From Pseudomonadota bacterium (GTDB lineage Bacteria; Desulfobacterota; Desulfovibrionia; Desulfovibrionales; Desulfovibrionaceae): a stretch of DNA of 48,816 bases. Within the stretch, counting starts at the first letter, position 1, and the number at the start of each line of letters is the position of its first letter. The DNA is taken from contig JAEZMB010000264.1 of NCBI GenBank assembly GCA_023435825.1, positions 1 through 48,816 of the forward strand, read 5' to 3'. The position numbers were made by a program, and so were the translations under genes. Below, piece by piece: positions 16,269 to 25,100 of this stretch. The notes below the pieces were generated by a model. That model searched no databases. It saw only the letters and a list, made by a program, of their open reading frames with translations, and had not been told where the DNA came from.

Positions 16269-16925
16269 ATGCGGCAGACCATTTTCGCCATAGGCGACAT
16301 TCACGGCCAGGCCGACAACCTCGAGCGGCTGCTCGGCCGGCTGGAACGGCACGACGGTTCGGCGCGGTTCGTGTTTCTCGGCGATTACATCGACCGGGGA
16401 CCGGATACGCGGCGGGTGGTGGACCGTCTCCTGGCCTTGGGCCAGGCTCGGCCGGACAGCGTGTTTCTCATGGGCAACCACGAAGCCGCGCTTATGCGCC
16501 TGGACCGCACCCGTTCGCCGGAAGAATTGCGCTTCCTGCGGGCTATCGGCTTCCAGGCGACCCTGGACAGCTACACGGCCCCGGCCGGAACCACCGGCCT
16601 GGACGTCATGCCCCCGGAGCACCAGGCCTTTTTCCGTGGTCTCGAACCAATCCGCCGCATCGGCCCCTACGTCTTTTTCCATGCCCCGCTGCCTGCCGAC
16701 GCCTCCCCGGAAACGGCCGATCCCCAAACCCTGGACGGCCTGCTCGGGAACCGGACCATCAATGCCTCGGGCTGGGCGCAAAGCGGGCGCACCCTGGTCT
16801 TCGGCCATATGCCCCTGGCCAGCCCGCTCCTCGCGCCTGGCCTTATCGGCATCGACACCGGAGCCGGACGCGGCGGCCTGCTCACCGCCGTGGAATTGCC
16901 GGCCGGACGTTTCCACCACGCCTGA
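16269..16925 (+). CDS. Serine/threonine-phosphatase-like metallophosphoesterase
   Basis: A 218-residue calcineurin-type metallophosphoesterase with the motifs GDIHG (9-13), GDYIDRG (38-44), GNHE (69-72) and GHMPL (C-terminal), which bind the two metals. The exact YIDRG spacing is that of the PPP (PrpA/PrpB, ApaH) branch, so protein phosphatase or diadenosine tetraphosphatase activity are both possible. No Shine-Dalgarno is visible close to the ATG. The gene ends 37 bases before the convergent end of the PPDK-like operon; no link is shown. Confidence 0.88.
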   Translation: MRQTIFAIGDIHGQADNLERLLGRLERHDGSARFVFLGDYIDRGPDTRRVVDRLLALGQARPDSVFLMGNHEAALMRLDRTRSPEELRFLRAIGFQATLDSYTAPAGTTGLDVMPPEHQAFFRGLEPIRRIGPYVFFHAPLPADASPETADPQTLDGLLGNRTINASGWAQSGRTLVFGHMPLASPLLAPGLIGIDTGAGRGGLLTAVELPAGRFHHA

Positions 16926-16962
16926 AGCCGCCCTGGGGGCAACGCAGCCTGCCGCGCACTGT

Positions 16963-19548
16963 TTACCGTGATGTTTCGGGAGCGGCCTCGCCGCCGGCAA
17001 GCCCGGCCAGGGCGTAGTCACCGGACAAAAAGGCCCGGGCCGCCCGGGCGGGCATGGCGTCGTCGGTCATGGCCGCGTCGAGCAGCCGGCTAAAGCCCAG
17101 CAACCGGCCGAGCATGTCGAGCTTTTCCGCCACGGCCTCGCGCCCGGCCTCGGCAAACTGCCCCGTGACCATGTCGCCCTGGCGCGCGGTGAAAAAATCC
17201 CCGGCCCGCAGCACCTCTTCCACGAAGACCGCCCGCCGCTCCCGCTGCACCCGGGCCGTGCCGCCGCCCTTGAAGCGAAACCGCACCGCGTTCTCCCGGG
17301 GATTGGCCCCGCACACAGCGTCGATCATGGCGAAATGGTAGTCCACACGGGCGTTGAGGTTGAGGTAGTCCCGGGCGGCCAGGGCGTAGTTGGGGTTGCC
17401 CACGGGCCGCTCCCCCCGGCCGTCGAGAAGGGCGCGCGACAACAGCCCCGAGACGTCGCCGCCCGGCGCGCCCCGCCCCCAGCCCAGGCCCGGGACGGCC
17501 ATGCCCCGGATCAGGGCGGCCAGCGGTTCGCACAAAACGGCGTCGAGGCCGATTTCCGAGCCGCTGCCCGGGGCGACGGCCCCGCCGAGATCAATGATGA
17601 AAAATGCCAGCCCAGGCACGTCGCGCAGCCGGCGAACCAGGGAAAACGCGTCGTCGGTGATGGCGTCGCCGGTCTGAAACAGGGCCATGACCGCCTTTTC
17701 GTGGATGTAGCGCACGAAGTCGTGGAGGGTGCGGCATTCGAGGATGGAAAAGGTCGGACCGTAGGCGTCGGTCAGCGTCAGGGGCAGGGTCAGTTCGCGC
17801 ACGGCCTGGGCCGCATCGTTGCCGGCCGGAGCCGGCCGTGGCGACGGGGGAGGCGCGCCGCGCCACAGGTTTTCGTCGGCGGCCAGCACCGCGCCCCGGT
17901 CGGCGTCGGCCAGGACCCACTCCCCCGGAGCCAGGGCGGCCGTCGCCGCCCCAAGGCCGATGATCATGGGCACGCCGCGCTCCCGGGCCACGCAGGCCAG
18001 ATGATCCAGGGGATTGCCGAGGTCCACCAGCAGGGCCGCGACGCCCGGCACAAGCGGCGCCGCGTCGGCCAGACTCTGGCGCAGGGCCAGGACCACCGGC
18101 TCCGTCTCCCGGGCCGCCCGGGCCAAGTCCTCCCGAGAACGCGCCGTAAAGATCCGGCCAACGGCCCGGCCCGGCGAAACGCCCAGGCCGCCGGAAAGGC
18201 GTTCGCGCCCGCCGGCCGGGCCGGCCTCCCGAGGGGCGCGCGCCAGCCGGGCCGGCCGGGCTTGCAGGATAAACGCCCGCCCCTGCCCGTCCACGGCCCA
18301 CTCGATGTCCTGGGGGCCGCCGGCCAGGGCCTCCACGCGAAGGGCCAGCTCACGCAAGGTCGCGATCTCCCCGGGCGACAGCAGCGGCGCGGCGCGCAAA
18401 TTTTCCGGGACTTCCTCCCGGCGCACCCCGCCGGCCGGGTCCAGGACCTCGCGCACGGTCTTGTCCGCGACCAGGGTCGGCGTGTCGGCCGGGTCCTCGG
18501 CCCCAAGCGCCCGGGACGGACGGCAGACGTCGGCCGGGGCGCTGCCGGAAACCGCCGTGGAACCCAGTCCCGGCACGGCGGTCAGCACCATGCGGCCGCT
18601 GCCCGGGGCCACGGGGTCCACGGTGTAGAGCACGCCGGCCGCGCGGGCCGCCACCATGCGCTGGACAAAGACCGCCATGTCCATGGCCTGGCCCGAAAGC
18701 CCGGCCTGGGCCCGGTAGGCCAGGGCCCGGGCCGAAAACGCGCTGGCCACCACGGCGACGAAAGCCTGGGCAAAGGCGGCCGGATCGACCACGCCAAGGA
18801 CACTCTCGTACTGGCCGGCATAGGACTGCCCCTCGCCGTCCTCGGAAGAGGCGCTGCTGCGCACGGCCAGGGAGGCCCCGCCCGAGCCGGCCAGGAAATC
18901 CCAGGCGTCGCCAAGGGCCTGGGCAAAGGCCGGCGGCATGGGCGCGGCCGCGAACATGGCCCGGGCCTCGGCGGCCAGGGCGCCGTGGTCGGCCCCGGGC
19001 GCGCCGGCCCGGCGGGACACCGCCCGCAGCCGTTCGTCCAGCCCGGCCTGGCGCAGATACTCCCGGCAGGCCCGACGGGTGAAGCACAGGCCTTCGGGCA
19101 CGGGCAATCCGGCCCGCGAGAGCATGGCCAGGGGCTGGGCCTTGCCGCCGATCTGGTCGCGCAGATCGGCCGTGGCCTCGGCCAGGGGCAGCCAAAGACG
19201 GCGCGGCGCATGGGCCAGCCGGGACAGGCTTTCGTCCAGGGCGGCTTGGAGCTGGCCGAGCCGGCCGTAAAGGCCGGTGTGGCCGTTGCCGGTCAGGCGG
19301 TTGAGCGCGTCGGCCAGTTCCAGGATGATCTCGCCGAGATCGGCCACCACCCCGGTCAGCCGGCCGGCCTCGTTGTCGCGAAGCCCCCGGTCCACCTCGG
19401 CCAGAAGCTCCAAGGCCCGGTCGTTTTGGCCAAGCAGCACCCGGAAAACATGGTAGCGGGCCTTGAGCCAGCCCAAGGCCGCCTCCTCGCGCCGCTTGCG
19501 CCTGGCCCGCCAGGGAACGGTCAGCCAGCGCGGCAGCCAGGTCTTCAT
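16963..19548 (-). CDS. PPDK-like ATP-grasp/phosphohistidine protein, paralogue 3
   Basis: 861 residues. A helical N-terminus (1-125) precedes an ATP-grasp domain with 'IGGKAQPLAMLSRAGLPVP' (about 133-151), 'AVRSSASSEDG' (228-238), 'GVLYTVDP' (305-312) and 'PQDIEWAVD...ILQARP' (412-432). The swivelling domain starts GVSPGRAVG and has its His at 516 (LDHLACVAR). Residues 560-861 replace the PEP-binding barrel with a domain shared with the two paralogues, containing C605, H609-D610 and H616. The ATP-grasp signatures are intact, so ATP-dependent autophosphorylation on His516 is plausible; the acceptor is unknown. It is the last gene of the operon and its ATG overlaps the previous stop. Often annotated as phosphoenolpyruvate synthase, but PEP chemistry is not supported. 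Confidence 0.8.
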   Translation of the reverse strand: MKTWLPRWLTVPWRARRKRREEAALGWLKARYHVFRVLLGQNDRALELLAEVDRGLRDNEAGRLTGVVADLGEIILELADALNRLTGNGHTGLYGRLGQLQAALDESLSRLAHAPRRLWLPLAEATADLRDQIGGKAQPLAMLSRAGLPVPEGLCFTRRACREYLRQAGLDERLRAVSRRAGAPGADHGALAAEARAMFAAAPMPPAFAQALGDAWDFLAGSGGASLAVRSSASSEDGEGQSYAGQYESVLGVVDPAAFAQAFVAVVASAFSARALAYRAQAGLSGQAMDMAVFVQRMVAARAAGVLYTVDPVAPGSGRMVLTAVPGLGSTAVSGSAPADVCRPSRALGAEDPADTPTLVADKTVREVLDPAGGVRREEVPENLRAAPLLSPGEIATLRELALRVEALAGGPQDIEWAVDGQGRAFILQARPARLARAPREAGPAGGRERLSGGLGVSPGRAVGRIFTARSREDLARAARETEPVVLALRQSLADAAPLVPGVAALLVDLGNPLDHLACVARERGVPMIIGLGAATAALAPGEWVLADADRGAVLAADENLWRGAPPPSPRPAPAGNDAAQAVRELTLPLTLTDAYGPTFSILECRTLHDFVRYIHEKAVMALFQTGDAITDDAFSLVRRLRDVPGLAFFIIDLGGAVAPGSGSEIGLDAVLCEPLAALIRGMAVPGLGWGRGAPGGDVSGLLSRALLDGRGERPVGNPNYALAARDYLNLNARVDYHFAMIDAVCGANPRENAVRFRFKGGGTARVQRERRAVFVEEVLRAGDFFTARQGDMVTGQFAEAGREAVAEKLDMLGRLLGFSRLLDAAMTDDAMPARAARAFLSGDYALAGLAGGEAAPETSR

Positions 19549-21938
19549 CGGCCCTCCTCCGTAGCGTCCTCAACCCCGGCCAGGGCCAGAAAGTCCCGGG
19601 CCAGCCGGGCCGCCTCGGCGTCGCTTGCCAGCTCCACGTCGAGTTGGCGGGTGTAGGCGGAAAGCGCCCCCAGCACGCGCAGCACGGACAAGGCCTCCTC
19701 GGCTTCGATGAGCCGCCGCCGGCCGACCACCAGATCACCCTGGCGCGTCAGACGAAATTCCAGCCGCGACAGCACGGCGGCGAGCATGTCGGCCCGCCGC
19801 GCTCGCCGGTCGCCGTCGGCAAAGCCGCCGGCAAAGCGGAAATACAGGGCGTTGTGCTCGGGACGGTCGGTCACCAGGGCGTCCACCACGCTGAAATGGT
19901 AGCCCAGGCGCAGGGTGACGTGGGCATAGTCGGTCCCGGCCAGGGCCAGGCTGTCGCCGGATACGGCGGCCATGGCCCGGGCGGTGCGGTCCAGGCCGGC
20001 CACGATGTCGCCCAGGGACAACCGCGACGCCCCCGGCCGCCAGGTCTCCGGGGCGAGCAGGCCGACCAGGAAAGCGGCCAGGGGGCGGCTGGTCACCTCG
20101 TCCAGGGCGACCGGTCCGCCGTCGCCGGCCAGGCCGCCGCCGAGATCCACCAGGGACAGGGGAAAGGGGGCCGGCTCGCGCAGCCGGCGGGCCGTGCCCA
20201 GGCCCTGGCGGTTGGCTGTCCCCATGTCCAGCAGCAAGGCCACGGCGGTCTCGTGGGCGAAGTGGATGATGTCATGGCAGGTGCGGCAATGGGCCGCGTC
20301 GAAATCCGGGGCGTCGGGATCGGTGAGGGACAGGGGCCGGATGTGGCGCAACAGCCGGCGCAGGGTCAGGTATTCCGGCTCCGAGGCCAGGATCGCGCCG
20401 GCATCGGCCTGCTGGCGCAGCAAGCCCTCGGCCGCGCCCCGGTAGAGGACGGCGGCCTCGGCGTCCAGGGTGACAAGCGTCCCGGGCGGCAGCGAGGCCG
20501 CGCCGGTAAGGCCGAACACCGCCGGAGTGCGGTATTCCCGGGCGATGGCGGCCAGATGGCTGGCCGGCGAGCCGACCTCGGCCACCAGCCCCCCCAGGCG
20601 GGGCACGAAGCGCGACAAGGCCGGGCTGGCGGTCCTGGCCAGCCCTATCGCGCCCAGGGGAACGGCATCCGTCGGGGCGTCCTCGTCCAGGAGCGCCGTC
20701 GGTCCGGCGGCCACCCCGCCGCAGGCCATCTGGCCGCCCGAAAGGAGCACGTCCTCCTCGCCGGGCAGGTCGGGTCCGGCGAGGTCGTCCGCCAAATCGT
20801 CCGGATCATCAGCAAGATCAACCGGGGCCGGCTCGATGTCCGTCAAGCGAAACCGGCCGTCGCGGCCAAGAACCCAGGACAGCCGGCACGGCGCGCCCAC
20901 GGCGCGTTCGGCGGCCAGCCCCAGCTCAGCCAGGGCGGCGGCCTGGGCGGGTAGAAGCCAGGCCGAGCCGCGAAGGACGCGCCGGCCAGAGGCATCCAGG
21001 GGCGCGCCGCCGGGCAGGGCGGCGTCCAAGGCCTTGGCGGCCAGCCGGGAACGTAGGAGCGTATGCGGCGCGGCCCGGGCGATCCAGAGGCGGTCCGGGC
21101 CGGGTGCCGGGGCCTCGCCCGGGGAGAGGTCGGCCGGGGCCACGACCAGCATGGCCGGCGGCAGCGACGGATCGCGGGCCAGGGTCAGCAGCGTCCCGGA
21201 AAGCGGACCGGAAAGACGCGGCCGCAGGCACACGGCCACGGCCCGCTCCCGGCCGACGCCGCCGGCCCAGTCGGCAATGATGCGGGCAAGGCTGGTCGGC
21301 GTGTCGGCGGCGGCGACGGCCAGCCGCTCGCCCGCGCCGTCGGCCCCGGCCGCGACCAGGGTCGCTTCCATGGGGCGCGCCCCGCCCAGACGGGCAATAA
21401 GCGCGGCCACGGCCGTTTCCACGGCCTCCAGGGCGGCCTTTGCCGTTTCCGCACACGGATCGGCCAGAGCAGCCAGGCCAGTGGTGGTGACGGCCAGCCC
21501 GTCCGAGGCGGCCGCGCCCAGGGAACGGCCAAGGACAGCCAGGCCGGCGGCGGCCAGCCCCACCAGCGGCTCCAGCTCCCAGCCGATTTCCGCGAAAGCC
21601 AGGGTGCGCCGGCCGGCCAGCGGCCCCACGCCGCCGGCCAGGATGTCCTCCAGGGCGTCCTTGACGACGAAGAAGGCGTCGTAGAGGGCGACGTACCCTT
21701 CGTCGGCCATGCCGTTTATGTGGTAGGCCGTCAGATGGGTTTGGCGGCAGATCTCGCGCACGGCACTTTGCAGATAGGCGGCGTCGAACACGTATTCCCC
21801 GCCCATGGCCCGGTCCATGCGGGCCATGGCCTCCAGGGCGGCGGTGTTGCAGGCCAGGATGCGCCGAAACGAACGGAACAGGAACCGGGGCGAACCCGGC
21901 TCCATGGCGGCGTCGTCGGGGCGTTTTCCGGCCGGCAT
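19545..21938 (-). CDS. PPDK-like protein with degenerate ATP-grasp domain, paralogue 2
   Basis: 797 residues with the same plan as its neighbours: helical N-terminus (to about 110), a region corresponding to the ATP-grasp domain (110-370), a swivelling domain ('GSPASHLAAIAREYRTPAVFG', split here for length at His461) and the shared C-terminal domain (C551, H555, H562). The ATP-binding signatures AVRSSA..ED and GGK are absent; 'SWVLGRDGRFRLTDIEPA' is what remains of the ...EWAVD...LQARP segment. The swivelling-domain His is kept, so this looks like a phospho-acceptor or scaffold partner that cannot bind ATP itself. It starts 7 bases after the receiver gene, with a weak Shine-Dalgarno, and is coupled to the next gene. 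Confidence 0.78.
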   Translation of the reverse strand: MPAGKRPDDAAMEPGSPRFLFRSFRRILACNTAALEAMARMDRAMGGEYVFDAAYLQSAVREICRQTHLTAYHINGMADEGYVALYDAFFVVKDALEDILAGGVGPLAGRRTLAFAEIGWELEPLVGLAAAGLAVLGRSLGAAASDGLAVTTTGLAALADPCAETAKAALEAVETAVAALIARLGGARPMEATLVAAGADGAGERLAVAAADTPTSLARIIADWAGGVGRERAVAVCLRPRLSGPLSGTLLTLARDPSLPPAMLVVAPADLSPGEAPAPGPDRLWIARAAPHTLLRSRLAAKALDAALPGGAPLDASGRRVLRGSAWLLPAQAAALAELGLAAERAVGAPCRLSWVLGRDGRFRLTDIEPAPVDLADDPDDLADDLAGPDLPGEEDVLLSGGQMACGGVAAGPTALLDEDAPTDAVPLGAIGLARTASPALSRFVPRLGGLVAEVGSPASHLAAIAREYRTPAVFGLTGAASLPPGTLVTLDAEAAVLYRGAAEGLLRQQADAGAILASEPEYLTLRRLLRHIRPLSLTDPDAPDFDAAHCRTCHDIIHFAHETAVALLLDMGTANRQGLGTARRLREPAPFPLSLVDLGGGLAGDGGPVALDEVTSRPLAAFLVGLLAPETWRPGASRLSLGDIVAGLDRTARAMAAVSGDSLALAGTDYAHVTLRLGYHFSVVDALVTDRPEHNALYFRFAGGFADGDRRARRADMLAAVLSRLEFRLTRQGDLVVGRRRLIEAEEALSVLRVLGALSAYTRQLDVELASDAEAARLARDFLALAGVEDATEEGR

Positions 21939-21945
21939 GGCGCGA

Positions 21946-22374
21946 TCAGGGGACGAGTCCCCGCTCCTTTTCGATGCGGCGCACGGCGTCGAGGATCTTG
22001 GTCAGCTTGAAGGGCTTGGCCACGAAGTCGTAGACGCCCTTGCGGAAAGACTCCCGGGCCGTTTCCATGGTGGCGAAACCCGTGACCACGATGACGTCGG
22101 TCTGGGGCCGCAGGGCCTTGACCTTGCCCAGAAAGGCCAGGCCGTCCAGGCCCTGCATCTTGAGGTCGGTGATGACCACGTCAAAGGCCCGCTCGCCGAC
22201 CCGGGCCAGGGCCTCGGCCGGCTGGGTGAAGGCCTCGACCTCGTAGCCGGCCTTCTGGAAAAACGGCTTGAGGCGCTTGCAGACGATGGGTTCGTCGTCC
22301 AGGACAAGAATGCTGGTTTTCCCAGGCGGCGGCGTGGCCGCCGGGCCGGCGTCGCCGGCTGCGGGGTCGTTCAT
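21946..22374 (-). CDS. Stand-alone response-regulator receiver domain
   Basis: 142 residues: a Pro/Ala-rich N-terminal tail (1-18) and a single receiver domain with acidic pocket D26-D27, phospho-acceptor D70 (VVITDLKM), VTGFA and the AKPFK Lys. There is no output domain, so it acts by protein contact. The ATG at 22374 overlaps the stop of the upstream PPDK-like gene. Its operon position suggests it senses or modulates the PPDK-like proteins, perhaps under the divergent kinase at 27495, but this is inference. Confidence 0.9.
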   Translation of the reverse strand: MNDPAAGDAGPAATPPPGKTSILVLDDEPIVCKRLKPFFQKAGYEVEAFTQPAEALARVGERAFDVVITDLKMQGLDGLAFLGKVKALRPQTDVIVVTGFATMETARESFRKGVYDFVAKPFKLTKILDAVRRIEKERGLVP

Positions 22375-24935
22375 TGGCGCGTCTCCCTTGCTGCGTTGAT
22401 GCGGCGCAAAAAAGCGTCGAGGTGGCGCTTGCCGGCCTCGTCGGAATCCAGTCTGGCGTCGAGCTGGCGGGTGTAGCCGATGAGCCCGCCGAGCATGAAG
22501 AGCTTGTCGAGCATGGCCCGCTTGGGGTGTTTTTTCACCCGGCCGATGACCATGTCGCCCTTGGTTTCGACCACGAAATCGAACTGCTCCAGCACGGCGG
22601 CCACGAGCCAGGCCCGGCGCGAGCGCCGGGCGAGGTCGGTCACCCCGCCCATGAAGCGGAAATAGATGGCGTTGTCGTTGATCGACCCGCCGAGATAGGC
22701 GTCGGCCACGGTGAAATGATAGCCCAGACGCAGGTGAAGGTTCAAATACTCCTTGGAGACCACGGCCAGATTGCGCCCCAGGCGGGTGGGATGGGCGAGG
22801 TCGGCCCCGAAGGTGCGGGTGACGCTCGACATGAAACTGCCCATGTCCACGGGCACGGGGCTGGTTTCCCACATGCCGGCCGCGCCCATGCCGTCGAGGA
22901 TGGCCCGCAGGGGACGGCACAATATGTCCTCTTCCCGGGCTTCCTGGCCGGTTCCCGGGGCCAGGCCGCCGTCCACGTCGATGACGGTGAGCCCCAGCGG
23001 CAGGGCGGTGGCGAGCTTTCTAGCCGCGCCCCGGGTGATCTCGTGGTGGGTTTCGGCCAGGGACAACAGCTTGTCCACGGCCCGTTGGTGCACGTAACGG
23101 GCGATGTCGTGGAAGGTCTGGCAGGCCTCGGGGCGAAAGGCCTCGGATTTGGGGTCAAGCAGGGTGAGCGGACTGACGTGGCGCAGCACGCGTTTGAGCG
23201 TGCGGTATTCCCAGGATTCCTCGAACACGTCCTCGCGCACCAGTTCGTCGCGGCACAACGTGGCCACCGCGCCGTCGTAGATCACGCCGTGGTCGGCGTC
23301 CAGGGTGACGACCCGGCCCGGCTCCAGCACGCGGGTGGCCACGCCCACGCCGACCAGGGTCGGCACGCGCAGTTCCCGGGCGATGGTGGCCATATGCCCG
23401 GTGGCCGAGCCCACGTCGGTGACGATGCCCCGGCAGCGCGGCATGACCTTGGCGAAACGCGGCGAGGAATGGCGGGCGACCAGGATGGCCCCGTAAGGAA
23501 AATCCGTCAGATCCTCGCCCTCGGCCACGATGCGCACCGGCCCCGAGGCCACGCCGCCCATGGCCGTCACGCCCTTGCCCGAGACCAGCGTCGGCGCGTC
23601 CTTGGCCGCCGCCGCCGCGTCCAGGTCCAGGGAGCAGGCCCGGGGCCGGATGGCCAGGGGCCGGGCCTGGAGGACGACCAGTCCGCCGGCGGCGTCGATG
23701 GCCCACTCCACGTCGAGCGGGCGCTTGAAAAAACGTTCCAGGTTCATGGCCGTGCGGGCCAGGGCGGCAAGCTGCTCGACGGTCAGGCTCGGGACGTCGC
23801 GCCGGTCCTCTTCCACGGCCTCGGTGCGGGTGCCGCCGGCCGGGTCAAGGACCAACCGGGTCGTCTTGTGGGCGATTTCGCTGGAAAGCAGCGCATGGGG
23901 CGGGGTGCGCCCCAAAAGGAAGGTGTCGGTCTCGGCCGTGCCGTCCACGATGGGCTTGCCCAGGCCCCAGGCGGCGCTGACCACCATGGCCTGGTCCTGG
24001 CCGCCCAGCGGCGCGTAGGTATACAGCCCGCCGCTGACCACGGCGTCGACCATGCGCAAAACGCCCACGGCCATGGCCGGCTCCTCGTCGCACTGGTCGC
24101 GGTGCAGGCGGTAGCCCAGGGCCTGCTCGTCAAAAAGGCTGGCCAAGACACGCCGGTAGGCGGCCAGGATGTCGCCCGGGGCCACGCCCAGCACGCTCTC
24201 GTGCATCCCGGCGAAGCTCGATTCGCCGTCCTCGCCCCAGGCGCTGGAACGCACGGCCAGAAGCGCCCGGTCCGGCCCCGAGAGCTTGCGCGCGGCCTGT
24301 TCCACGGCCTTGGCCAGGGGGCGCGGCAGGGGCATGTCCAGGATGGCCCGGCGCAACCGCTGCGACGTTTCCGCCAACCCCGCGCCGCCCTCCCGGCAAA
24401 AGCCCCGGGTGGCCTCGGCCGCCTCGCGGCGCAGCCCGGCCTGCTCCATGGCCTCGAAATAGGCCCCGGCCGTGACGACAAAGCCCTCGGGCACGGCGAA
24501 GCCCAGGATGTTGCGCACATCGCCCAGGCCGGCCATTTTGTTGCCGCCCTCGTCGGCCAGATCGTGAGTCAGCTCGGCCAGGGGGAGGATGTGGTCGGTG
24601 CGCGACAGGGTCCGCCGGCCGGCCAGCTCTTCCTGGATCTTGCGCTGGATGCGCTCGAAGGCGGCGAACAGGGCGGCGTTTTTGCGCTGGCACAAAAGGC
24701 TCAGGTCAGAGACAAGCTTGAAGACCTGATCGCCCAGGCGCTCGGAGGAATCGAGGATGTACTGCCGGTCGTAGATGTAGTCGCCGCCAAGCTTGTCGCC
24801 CATGTCGCCGATGAGTTCGAGGATGGCGTTGTTGCGTTCGAGGATGCTCTTGAATTTCTTGAACAGCACGGAAAAAGGCACGGGCGGCGCGCTGTCGCGT
24901 CCCAGCAGACGGCGTATGCAGGCCGGCAATCCCAT
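22371..24935 (-). CDS. PPDK-like ATP-grasp/phosphohistidine protein, paralogue 1
   Basis: 854 residues. Helical N-terminus (1-115, including a Phe/Lys-rich start FSVLFKKFKSILERNN), ATP-grasp domain with 'GGNKMAGLGDVRN' (130-142), 'AVRSSAWGEDGESSFAG' (227-243) and 'LDVEWAID...VLQARP' (407-426), swivelling domain (VASGPVRIV) with His514 (TGHMATIAR), and the shared C-terminal domain (C605, H609, D610, H616; 'LRLGYHFTVADAY', 'YFRFMGG'). The start ATG at 24935 has AAAGGAAA upstream; a longer reading to 25040 has no support. The key ATP-binding residues are present. It lies 165 bases after the TIGR02186-like gene. Confidence 0.82.
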   Translation of the reverse strand: MGLPACIRRLLGRDSAPPVPFSVLFKKFKSILERNNAILELIGDMGDKLGGDYIYDRQYILDSSERLGDQVFKLVSDLSLLCQRKNAALFAAFERIQRKIQEELAGRRTLSRTDHILPLAELTHDLADEGGNKMAGLGDVRNILGFAVPEGFVVTAGAYFEAMEQAGLRREAAEATRGFCREGGAGLAETSQRLRRAILDMPLPRPLAKAVEQAARKLSGPDRALLAVRSSAWGEDGESSFAGMHESVLGVAPGDILAAYRRVLASLFDEQALGYRLHRDQCDEEPAMAVGVLRMVDAVVSGGLYTYAPLGGQDQAMVVSAAWGLGKPIVDGTAETDTFLLGRTPPHALLSSEIAHKTTRLVLDPAGGTRTEAVEEDRRDVPSLTVEQLAALARTAMNLERFFKRPLDVEWAIDAAGGLVVLQARPLAIRPRACSLDLDAAAAAKDAPTLVSGKGVTAMGGVASGPVRIVAEGEDLTDFPYGAILVARHSSPRFAKVMPRCRGIVTDVGSATGHMATIARELRVPTLVGVGVATRVLEPGRVVTLDADHGVIYDGAVATLCRDELVREDVFEESWEYRTLKRVLRHVSPLTLLDPKSEAFRPEACQTFHDIARYVHQRAVDKLLSLAETHHEITRGAARKLATALPLGLTVIDVDGGLAPGTGQEAREEDILCRPLRAILDGMGAAGMWETSPVPVDMGSFMSSVTRTFGADLAHPTRLGRNLAVVSKEYLNLHLRLGYHFTVADAYLGGSINDNAIYFRFMGGVTDLARRSRRAWLVAAVLEQFDFVVETKGDMVIGRVKKHPKRAMLDKLFMLGGLIGYTRQLDARLDSDEAGKRHLDAFLRRINAARETRQ

Positions 24936-25100
24936 GGCGTTTCCTTTTTCGTTTATCGGCCGCGACCGGCCGGGCAGGCCCCGGCCGAGGGGCTTTGCGT
25001 GTCGCGCCGCCGGGAAGCGGACCCGCCGCTTCGCCGGCAACGCGCCAAAACCCTTGCACTTATGGCAACAACACAGGCTCGTCCCCCAAGGGACGCAAGG
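24936..25100 (-). other. Intercistronic gap with GC-rich hairpins
   Basis: The largest gap inside this operon. It contains an imperfect stem around 25008-25038 (GCCGG-GAAGCGG against CCGCTTC-GCCGGC) and a short one around 24980-24994. No T run follows on the minus strand, so they look like mRNA-stabilising or processing structures, which could set different levels for the permease half and the PPDK-like half. I see no convincing promoter here. Confidence 0.35.

Noticed and set aside
16258..16275. Further half-sites (GTTTCAT) of the sigma-54 activator palindrome, also at 5610, 25841 and 40858
   Set aside because: They lack the second arm and no -24/-12 element is nearby; single 7-mers are expected by chance.
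16963..24935. Naming the three PPDK-like genes as phosphoenolpyruvate synthase (ppsA)
   Set aside because: The PEP/pyruvate-binding barrel is absent and one paralogue lacks the ATP site, so the enzyme name would be misleading.
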